From Candidatus Zhuqueibacterota bacterium (lineage in GTDB: Bacteria > Zhuqueibacterota > Zhuqueibacteria > Oceanimicrobiales > Oceanimicrobiaceae), in contig JAJDAF010000055.1 in assembly GCA_029261995.1 (NCBI GenBank), positions 123,343 to 187,342 of the forward strand: a DNA stretch of 64,000 nucleotides, written 5' to 3'. The notes under the pieces were generated by a model that was given only the letters and a program-made list of their open reading frames with translations, did no database searches and had not been told where the DNA came from. Every line of letters begins with the position of its first letter. Position 1 is the stretch's first letter. The position numbers were made by a program, and so were the translations under genes. Below, one piece after another: positions 1 to 6,326 of the stretch.

Positions 1-135
1 CATGAGGGTAACGGAGTAGCCGGCATCTTCAAGCTCATACGCCACCCATTCTGCGGCGCTTTCGTCTGCTATGGTGTAGCTGACAAAGAAGTCCTTCATC
101 GTTGGCTTACCTTCCGGCTTTTCGACTTCGCCCAT
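1..135 (-). CDS. TIR-domain protein, N-terminal fragment (runs off window)
   Basis: Reading leftward from an ATG at 135, 45 codons stay open to the window edge. A purine-rich ribosome binding site (GGAAGG) lies just upstream. After about 13 residues the protein reads KDFFVSYTIADESAAEWVAY, followed by LEDAGYSV. This is the first strand and helix of a Toll_2-type TIR domain: the 'FVSY' strand, an acidic A/D loop, then W-x3-LE-x-AGY. TIR domains in bacterial conflict proteins cleave NAD+ or make cyclic ADP-ribose signals. The catalytic Glu and anything C-terminal lie outside the window, so the effector architecture cannot be judged. It sits next to a restriction-modification operon and a transposase remnant, which fits a defence island. 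Confidence 0.75.
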   Translation of the reverse strand, partial: MGEVEKPEGKPTMKDFFVSYTIADESAAEWVAYELEDAGYSVTLM

Positions 136-208
136 ATCCTGCCTTCCTCATAAAGTCCGGCTCGTCGCCAGAACATCTGGCGAGTTCCGGGGGGATGCAC
201 TCCCGGCG

Positions 209-391
209 TCACTTATGCCAAGTGGTTCCCTGGCAGGACTGGTAAGCGGCCGAAACCCTCCGAGCAAAGTAACGATGGTAGCAGGTAAAAGTCAACACAT
301 GTGCATGCCCGGGGACGTCGTAGTGCTTGAGCATCTTTCTGTGCTTGGTTTGTCTCCGGGCTTCATGGCAACGTGGTAGATTGTACGGCAA
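209..391 (-). pseudogene. Remnant of a REP-associated tyrosine transposase (RAYT/Y1)
   Basis: The open frame has 60 codons. Its middle reads HYDVPGHAHVLTFTCYHR, which matches the N-terminal signature of REP-associated tyrosine transposases (a short basic leader, then 'YD.PGHAH.LTF.CYRR'). The match fades after this segment; the HUH motif and the catalytic Tyr are absent. Only about 150 bp separate it from the next gene. I read it as the 5' stump of a decayed transposase gene. Identification rests on a short motif recalled from the family. Confidence 0.5.
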
Positions 392-513
392 AAGGCACGG
401 TCATAAGACACGTGCTACACGACTGTCTGTTATCTCTGGTTGTCAGGGCCACCCGCCCGCTCAGTGGAGGACTGTCAGGTCAATACGATTAATTGTACAG
501 GCGAATAAACAAC

Positions 514-2049
514 TTAGATGGCTTTTGTTCTTTCGATGATGTATGGAACTCTGAGTAAGTCGTCTTTAATGTATTTAATTGTATCGGGGAGAATATTTCC
601 AACTTTGAAATGTGCCTTCCATTCTGCAACCCCATCATAAACACATTGACGTAAGTAGTTCTTTATGCCCATGCTGCCACTCAATTCATTCCAAAATGGA
701 TGATTCTTATTGACAATAACAATAATTTCATCTCTCGATGAAGTCGAATCAGTGATAACATATGGATCATTAACAGACATTGTATCTTCAACGTAGAGCT
801 TGACAAGTAGAGCATTGATCTTTATCTCAAGTGGAGCGACACTCTCTACTACCGATAGTTGAATTTGCTGATTAGATTCAGTGATAACCCTTTCTGGTGG
901 CACTTCGATTGTTTCAATTGTATCGACAAGCTCAGGTGATCTTAATTCCAGAATTAGTTCATCGAAGGCTGAATGGAAGTCTGAATCAGATGGTCCTCTT
1001 TCATCTACGGATTTGCTTCTGTACTCAACAGCGACTCTTTTGAAATCTCCGATCGCCAGTTTGATTGCTTCATCTAAATCATCTTCCTGAGTATCTTGCC
1101 ATAAAATACTATCCTTTGTGTGGCTAACTTCGAAGCCATCAAGAAATAATTCCCCAACTATTCTTTGGTTTATCAAATCATTGATCCCGCCTTCTTGCTC
1201 GCCAAAAATGCTCTCAGGCTTATATGCATCAGGAGGACACTGAATAACACGGTTTGATTGCACTATAGAGAATCCACCCCTATTTCTTCCGCCGCTCTTT
1301 AAGATGCCGGCCCATCCAGACACATTTTTTTCAGAGACCGAAAAATCAAATGTGCGTTTGTAGATCTTACCTTCACGGTTTGGAACGAAATCTTCATTGG
1401 CAAAACCCACCCAACCGACCGGCTCGTTATTCCAGAACAAAGCGAGCTGCTTATCGTCAAGGTCAAAACGATAAATGGATGACAGATATGACTTTATCTT
1501 ATGGATTGACCGGGTTTTAAAACGACGGTGCAGCTGTTCAATTCTTATTCGAGTGTAGTGCTGTTTGATATCTACATCTTTTTCATCAATTCGTAGCTCT
1601 AGGTTGCCAGCGGAAATTGAATGTGCGTTAAGTCTAAGAGTAAGTTCTTTTGAATCATTGAGCCTTGTCGTTGTAACAGTCCATTCATCCCCTAACCAAA
1701 ACGCTGCCGTCTTCATACCTAATCCATACCGGCTTCTACCGTTAGGGTTCTGAGGGGGCGAACCAATGCTAAATGCTTCCTTCAGCTTACCGCTTGACAT
1801 ACCAATTGAATTATCGATTATTTCAAAGTAGTCTTCTTTAAGAGATTTTTCTACACCTTTGTGATAATTTATGTGAACTTCTAACTGAGATTTCTCCTTA
1901 GTAAAGGCTCCCAATAAATCATCTCTATTGTCATAAAAGGCCTGAGTGGAATTATCCACGAATTCGGCAAGAGCATACCAAACTTTGTAAGAAAGTCTCT
2001 TGTATGAGCCTATGATTTCTGGGGAAAACTCAATATTGATCTTCCGCAT
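514..2049 (-). CDS. GHKL (Hsp90/MutL/MORC-type) ATP-binding protein of a restriction-modification operon
   Basis: 511 residues. The Bergerat ATP-binding fold is clear at the N-terminus: N-box ALAEFVDNSTQAF (Glu29, Asn33), G1 box IIDNSIGMS (Asp79, Gly83) and G2 box GRSRYGLGMKTAAF (about 104-117). The order and spacing match MutL/MORC-like GHKL ATPases rather than histidine kinases, as no HisKA domain precedes it. The C-terminal half is unrecognised. The ATG follows the stop of the nuclease gene by 2 bp, so the two are translationally coupled in one operon with a DNA methyltransferase. Aravind and colleagues described GHKL ATPases in restriction-modification operons as relatives of eukaryotic MORC proteins. 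By that precedent the protein would use ATP-driven dimerisation to control the nuclease. The role is inferred; the fold is well supported. Confidence 0.8.
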   Translation of the reverse strand: MRKINIEFSPEIIGSYKRLSYKVWYALAEFVDNSTQAFYDNRDDLLGAFTKEKSQLEVHINYHKGVEKSLKEDYFEIIDNSIGMSSGKLKEAFSIGSPPQNPNGRSRYGLGMKTAAFWLGDEWTVTTTRLNDSKELTLRLNAHSISAGNLELRIDEKDVDIKQHYTRIRIEQLHRRFKTRSIHKIKSYLSSIYRFDLDDKQLALFWNNEPVGWVGFANEDFVPNREGKIYKRTFDFSVSEKNVSGWAGILKSGGRNRGGFSIVQSNRVIQCPPDAYKPESIFGEQEGGINDLINQRIVGELFLDGFEVSHTKDSILWQDTQEDDLDEAIKLAIGDFKRVAVEYRSKSVDERGPSDSDFHSAFDELILELRSPELVDTIETIEVPPERVITESNQQIQLSVVESVAPLEIKINALLVKLYVEDTMSVNDPYVITDSTSSRDEIIVIVNKNHPFWNELSGSMGIKNYLRQCVYDGVAEWKAHFKVGNILPDTIKYIKDDLLRVPYIIERTKAI

Positions 2050-2051
2050 AA

Positions 2052-2846
2052 CTAATTTATCTCCAGATAGTATTCGCTAGATTCAGATTGGATGAGTACG
2101 TACCTATTTTCAATTGGCAGCATATTATGACCAACGACTACCAAGAATATTCTATCTTCTTCAATTACCTTTTTCCATCTGGTTTTTTTGCCTTTATAGA
2201 CAATCTCTAAGATGATATCGTGGCTTTCTTCTATAAAGTTCGGTGCAAAGACTTCCAAAATATTTGCAGAACCTCTAAGGAAGGCGCAATGAGATCTATT
2301 CTTGACAATGTGTGGTGTATGGCCCTCAACGCGATAAATATCTATTCCATTTGTACCTTTATATATTTGAAACACGCTGATAAAAGCCTGATACTTCCTC
2401 ACTTTCTTCTCCCACTCTGGCATCGCTTCATTAACGATAACCATGACCTTGGGAGGAAAGTTGTCTACCATGAATACAAGCTTATCTGTATCAAGTGAAC
2501 TGTTCTTTTCCTTAATATACTGCGCAACTCTATCTTTCTTATAAATCCCTGACGAGAATACTCGAACCTGCTTTTCGACGTGATCGTCCCAGCTATGCCT
2601 CGACATCTCAACTTCTATTACATACCATTCTTGGTAGTCCTTTCTTATTAAGACGAAATCCGGAGTTGAACTTTCGTCTTCAGCATTGGAGATAGGAAGT
2701 GAGAATGGAACACCAATATAGTTGGGATATACGCTATTTAGTTTTGACAGAATAGTGTTTTCGAGATTTTTTTCATAGTAAGATGAGGCGTCAATCTCGT
2801 CATACCATTCATTCTTATAATCCAGGACCTTTGATTTGCCAAGCAT
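2052..2846 (-). CDS. PD-(D/E)XK-like restriction nuclease
   Basis: 264 residues from the ATG at 2846. The frame is open further upstream, but that part lies wholly inside the methyltransferase gene; the 2846 start sits 7 bp after the methyltransferase stop. The likely nuclease core is TPDFVLI (Asp63) followed by WYVIEVEMSRHSWDDHVEKQ, giving an E-V-E (Glu78, Glu80) in place of the usual E-x-K, which is a known variant. A His-Asp-Asp-rich helix follows. C-terminal to the core are beta-rich segments of unknown role, possibly DNA recognition. It lies between the methyltransferase and the GHKL ATPase genes with almost no spacers. Expected role: cleavage of DNA lacking the methyl mark. Fold assignment is by motif only. 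Confidence 0.65.
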   Translation of the reverse strand: MLGKSKVLDYKNEWYDEIDASSYYEKNLENTILSKLNSVYPNYIGVPFSLPISNAEDESSTPDFVLIRKDYQEWYVIEVEMSRHSWDDHVEKQVRVFSSGIYKKDRVAQYIKEKNSSLDTDKLVFMVDNFPPKVMVIVNEAMPEWEKKVRKYQAFISVFQIYKGTNGIDIYRVEGHTPHIVKNRSHCAFLRGSANILEVFAPNFIEESHDIILEIVYKGKKTRWKKVIEEDRIFLVVVGHNMLPIENRYVLIQSESSEYYLEIN

Positions 2847-2853
2847 AAAACAC

Positions 2854-3786
2854 TCACTTTTGCTCCGATAAACGTGGGTGGGGTTTACTTCCCAAATCTT
2901 CTTCCTTGATGAATCTGCCTTTGGAGCCTTCGATATATTCACTAACGGGCTCAATCGAAATCCATCTGCGGCCCAGTTTTTCTGCCATTGCACCCGTAGT
3001 ATTACTTCCACCAAAAGGATCCATGACAAGATCTCCTGGCTCAGTTAGAAAATTGATGAAAAACTCTACTATGTCAGATGGCATCCTAGCTGGATGCGGC
3101 TGTAATCCTTGCTCTTTGCAGAATCTCTGATAAATGCTATTTGAGAGGGTATTAGATGAACTTATCACATTTGATGGTATGGCCCCCTTATTATTGGTGA
3201 GAAAGGATGTCTCACCAATACTGTGCTGAGATGGCCGACGACCAGAATTATACGACTGCCTTTCTAGCAGCTTCTTCATTGACGTGCTATATTCCTTGAG
3301 CACTTTTCGATTGTCTGCTTTTGGAAAGTCAGTCTTACTCATCCACCAAATGTATGTGAATGAGTCCTTAACCCTTATGCGTTTTACATTCACCCACTGC
3401 GCCGGAGTAGGCAACTTGGCAATGTTATTCCAAACGAATTGCTGACATAGCTGCAAATCTCCCTCTTCTAGAAAAGCCAACAAAGCCCTGATGGCGAGAG
3501 TTGACATTACGGGACGACCTGGTTCCCAAGCATTGCCGAGCTCAATAACAATAGATCCATCGTCTGTAAGATAGTCTTTGAACAGTATCGCTAAGCCTGA
3601 CAGCCAATCGATGTATTCGTTGCCCCTCAGGTTGCCATACTTCTTTTTCTTGTTCAAAATGAAGGGCGGCGAGGTGAGAATCAGATTTACATTGTGTCGG
3701 TACTCGATGAACTCGGGTGATCTTGTTGTTTCTTCAATTTTCCCGTTAAAGGCAGCACCTAATTTCGTACTATATGCTAATTCCAT
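2854..3786 (-). CDS. Site-specific DNA methyltransferase (N6/N4 Mtase family)
   Basis: 310 residues. The catalytic motif IV comes first (NLILTSPPF, residues 34-42) and the SAM-binding motif I last (MDPFGGSNTTG, near residue 260). This is the beta-class order of N6_N4_Mtase (PF01555). The T-S-P-P-F form is more typical of N4-cytosine than N6-adenine enzymes, but motif alone does not settle it. Length is normal for the family. It is the first gene of a leftward operon: stop at 2854, nuclease start at 2846, GHKL ATPase start at 2049. It should modify host DNA at the site cut by the partner nuclease. No controller protein gene is visible; the promoter presumably lies in the AT-rich stretch right of 3786. 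Confidence 0.85.
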   Translation of the reverse strand: MELAYSTKLGAAFNGKIEETTRSPEFIEYRHNVNLILTSPPFILNKKKKYGNLRGNEYIDWLSGLAILFKDYLTDDGSIVIELGNAWEPGRPVMSTLAIRALLAFLEEGDLQLCQQFVWNNIAKLPTPAQWVNVKRIRVKDSFTYIWWMSKTDFPKADNRKVLKEYSTSMKKLLERQSYNSGRRPSQHSIGETSFLTNNKGAIPSNVISSSNTLSNSIYQRFCKEQGLQPHPARMPSDIVEFFINFLTEPGDLVMDPFGGSNTTGAMAEKLGRRWISIEPVSEYIEGSKGRFIKEEDLGSKPHPRLSEQK

Positions 3787-4075
3787 TATTTCACAGTTTC
3801 AATAGGTGAGGCAATGCTACATTGATAGTAGGTGTTATACCACAGTAGTTATGCGGCCAATCGGTCAAAAATGAGTTTGTCTATATAGAAACAGATTTCC
3901 AAAGACAGAAGCAAGTTCTAAGAGCAGAAACTTCCAGGTGGAGCTCGAATTCTTCTTTCCTAATCCCAGCAGGCGTAGGGGCGTCTGCTTCCAGGCGAAG
4001 CACGAGCCAACCTTGCTGCAATATCGAGCCAGAAGGAAGCGGGGCGGAGATAGCCGCCCCTGTTTCTGAAAACAA
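3787..4075. other. Intergenic stretch with a GC-rich hairpin
   Basis: This lies between the methyltransferase start and the 218-residue gene stop. It contains a perfect GC-rich hairpin at 4041-4060 and an open frame (3881-4075, minus) whose sequence looks like translated repeat DNA. The left part, next to the methyltransferase, is AT-rich and probably holds the promoter of the restriction-modification operon. No other gene is recognised. Confidence 0.4.
4041..4060 (-). terminator. Strong GC hairpin downstream of the 218-residue gene
   Basis: GGGGCGG, a six-base loop and CCGCCCC form a perfect 7-bp GC stem that begins 16 bases beyond the stop of the leftward gene ending at 4076. No run of T follows on the minus strand, so this is a possible terminator or mRNA-stabilising hairpin rather than a textbook Rho-independent terminator. 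Confidence 0.4.
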
Positions 4076-4732
4076 TTACGACGGGTCCACCAGCCCCAGC
4101 CGTTCCAAATACTGCGGCTGAGACTTCAATGCAATCCGCGCCACGCCGCGAAAATCGCTCATCCAGTCATCGAGTTCATCCATGGCCTGGTTGCGGTCCA
4201 GGGTGGCGCGCTGGGCCTCGCTGGCTTCTTTCAGTTGCGCCTGGTGTTCCTGCTGCATGGTCTCAACCAGCGCCTTGCCGGCTGTCAATCTCTCGGCAGT
4301 AACATTAACCCGCGCCAGATTGTCCTGAATTTCCTGCGAGCCGAGCGCCGCGTCGTAGAAGTTGACCATCTGCATGTAAGCCTTGTCGTAGGCCGTTTCC
4401 CGTTCACCGCCCAAGTCGAGCTGGCTCAGCAGATCGCGCTGGCGCTTGAGCACGATGCGCCCTAGCGCCACCAGGTCCGTATACTCTTCAAAAGCTGCCC
4501 GATGGGCGGCTTTAAACGCGTCGGTGGCGCCGTATTGCTCGCCATACTCTTTTTCCTGCTTCTGGTTCAGGTCAATGGTGGTGTCGTAAAGCGCCTTGCC
4601 CACCAATACCGTCGGCTCGTCGTAGCCGTAGTTGGCGAACAGCGGCTTGACCACCTCGTCCGTCAACGCCACATCAAGATGGAGTTTGTACTTTGACAGG
4701 CGTTCATTCATGGATAGAAGACTGATATCCAT
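4076..4732 (-). CDS. Helical hypothetical protein, 218 residues
   Basis: The start is fixed by a perfect AGGAGGT four bases before the ATG at 4732. The sequence is almost entirely helical, rich in Ala, Leu, Glu, Gln and Arg, with no signal peptide, membrane segment or cysteines. Stretches such as KALVETMQQEHQAQLKEASE would form coiled coils. The N-terminus reads MDISLLSMNERLSKYKLHLD. I do not recognise a characterised family. A 21-bp tandem array lies immediately upstream and a strong hairpin immediately downstream, so the gene is bracketed by repetitive DNA. GC content is higher than in the restriction-modification operon to its left, so it is probably not part of that island. Function unknown. 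Confidence 0.75.
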   Translation of the reverse strand: MDISLLSMNERLSKYKLHLDVALTDEVVKPLFANYGYDEPTVLVGKALYDTTIDLNQKQEKEYGEQYGATDAFKAAHRAAFEEYTDLVALGRIVLKRQRDLLSQLDLGGERETAYDKAYMQMVNFYDAALGSQEIQDNLARVNVTAERLTAGKALVETMQQEHQAQLKEASEAQRATLDRNQAMDELDDWMSDFRGVARIALKSQPQYLERLGLVDPS

Positions 4733-4817
4733 AGATACCTCCTTGTGGTTTGGTTATGAGAAGATGCATTTGTGAGAATTGAACCCGTCGTGCCCTGATC
4801 TGCCATTTCGTCCACCG

Positions 4818-5174
4818 GTTTATCAGTTTCGGGCGCCCGTTTACCATTTTTGGCAGACCGTGGTCCATTTTCCGGTGCCCGGAACCCATTTCCGGGTGCC
4901 CGAATATGATTTTCCTGTGACCCGGAACCGTTTTCCGGTGCCCCGGAGCCATTTCCGGGTGCCGGAATATGGTTTTCTGGTGTCCCTGAGTCGTTTTCCG
5001 GTGCCCTGAAGCCATTTTCCGGTGGCCCGGAGCCATTTTCCGGTGACCCGGTAGCGTTTTCCGGTGGCCCGGAGCCATTTTCTGGTGGCCGGGAACCGTT
5101 TTCAGGCGCCCCTGGGCCGTATTCTGGTGACCCCAACCCGTTTCCGGGTGGCGCTCAGTCATTTCCAGGTGACC
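4818..5174. repeat. 21-bp minisatellite, about 17 imperfect copies
   Basis: The unit is close to TTTTCCGGTGcCCCGGAGCCA and repeats with a strict 21-base period, with point differences between units. Because 21 is a multiple of three and units lack stop codons, frames stay open on both strands. They give spurious heptad proteins (for example GAPENGS-like or GHRKMAP-like units). Seventeen heptads can be counted in the frame that reads GHRKM. The array lies upstream of the gene starting at 4732. I do not call a gene in it. Confidence 0.85.
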
Positions 5175-5415
5175 CTGCACCATTTTCGTGCGAAACCGGA
5201 ACGTCAGTAAGGCTTTTGGTTTGAGTGCCATGAGCCTGCCGCTTTCAAAACAAGTTCAAATCACCACGCTGTCCCCACCTGCCCGGAGTTGAAATGCCTG
5301 AAGTCTTGCGATGGGAGAGTAATTAACGAGACATATGGTGAATATGTACATGCAATGCGGTGGAGTCAAGCAAAAAGTTGCGCAATCTTAATAAAGGATA
5401 GTTTTGTTTGGTACA
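5175..5415. other. Non-coding stretch between minisatellite and direct repeat
   Basis: About 240 bp separates the 21-bp array from the first 220-bp element. I see no credible reading frame, RNA gene or strong palindrome. It becomes AT-rich towards the right. Confidence 0.4.
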
Positions 5416-5640
5416 TGACTAGTGTGCAGATTCTTAATTTCGCACCCTAATTTAGCAGCCCATATCACCCCTCTGGGGTTTGATTTTTTTGTCTCTGACT
5501 TGCTATAAATATAGCACCCCTATCGGGGTTTAGACTCAATAACCGCGTAGCGGTGGAATGTTTATAGAAAATCGAATACAAGAATGATTAACCCCACAGG
5601 GGTGACATATTAGTTCACTAACTAACAAATCACGACACTA
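5416..5640. repeat. ~220-bp palindrome-rich element, copy 1
   Basis: It begins TGACTAGTGTGCAGATTCTT. It contains three short inverted repeats built on CACCCC/GGGGTT (for example ATCACCCCTCTGGGGTTTGA and AACCCCACAGGGGTGA) and the paired words CTATAAATA and TTTATAG. The same order of words returns in copy 2 at 5950. No reading frame is conserved between the copies, which points to a non-autonomous dispersed element or structured RNA rather than a gene. Confidence 0.8.
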
Positions 5641-5949
5641 GCAGCTCTGTCATTTCTTGGCAAGATATTCCCCAGCGGGCCTGGTTTGAACACGGACCGT
5701 GGTAGCCAGACCGCTCATAATGTCAGAAGGAAGCGCCTCAGGACAACGGCTCGCCCGAAATAAACAACCGACCTCCCCTGAGAGTGTCAAGTGGATTCGA
5801 TGTTCGTATCCGTACACTCCAGGTGGTAGCACCGGACACCTCAACTCATTGTTCCTTAACTCTGTCGTTCTAAGTTCTTAAAAACAAAAGTGGCATAATT
5901 GTTGTTTATGTCGCTGCCTTGCCTCTTGACTTTTAACCATTACTCATAG
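5641..5949. other. Spacer between the two direct repeats
   Basis: About 310 bp of unique sequence lies between the two copies. A 64-codon frame on the minus strand (5650-5844) and a 60-codon frame on the plus strand (5699-5881) overlap each other. Neither has a clear ribosome binding site or recognisable protein. Nothing else supported. Confidence 0.4.
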
Positions 5950-6173
5950 TGACTAGTGTGCAGATTCTTAATTTCGCACCTAATGTGAGCAGCCTATATC
6001 ACCCCTCCGGGGTTTGACTTTCTTGGCTCTGACTTGCTATAAATATATCACCCCTATCGGGGTTGAGAACTCAATAACCGCGTGGCGGTGGAATGTCTAT
6101 AGAAAATCGAACACAAGAATGACTAACCCCAGAGGGGTGACACGTTGGTTCACTAACGAACAATCACAACACC
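5950..6173. repeat. ~220-bp palindrome-rich element, copy 2
   Basis: This is a direct repeat of 5416-5640 with scattered substitutions and one- or two-base indels; by eye roughly nine bases in ten agree. Several changes keep the palindromes: CACCCCTCCGGGGTT and AACCCCAGAGGGGTGA still pair. The copies lie in the same orientation 534 bp apart. It ends about 150 bp before the permease gene start. Confidence 0.8.
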
Positions 6174-6326
6174 AGGAGTCATGCTGAGCAGCGTTAGCAG
6201 GGAGAAGTTTTCATGCTTGCGGCGCGATACGTTTCATGCTGCGCCAAGAATTGTTCTCTGGCTGCCAGCTTTCACGAACCCTGCAGACGCATTACAGTAT
6301 GAATGAGCACACGAAAGGATATTTGG

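Noticed and set aside
2847..3029. N-terminal extension of the nuclease frame
   Set aside because: This part lies wholly inside the methyltransferase gene in another frame; the ATG at 2846 directly after the methyltransferase stop is the better start.
3881..4075. 64-codon minus-strand frame after the 218-residue gene
   Set aside because: No ribosome binding site, it covers a GC hairpin, and its translation (LEVSALRTCFCL…) looks like translated repeat DNA.
4704..5231. Long open frames over the 21-bp array giving heptad-repeat proteins
   Set aside because: Several frames on both strands are open at once because the period is a multiple of three and units lack stops; none has a convincing ribosome binding site or folded domain.
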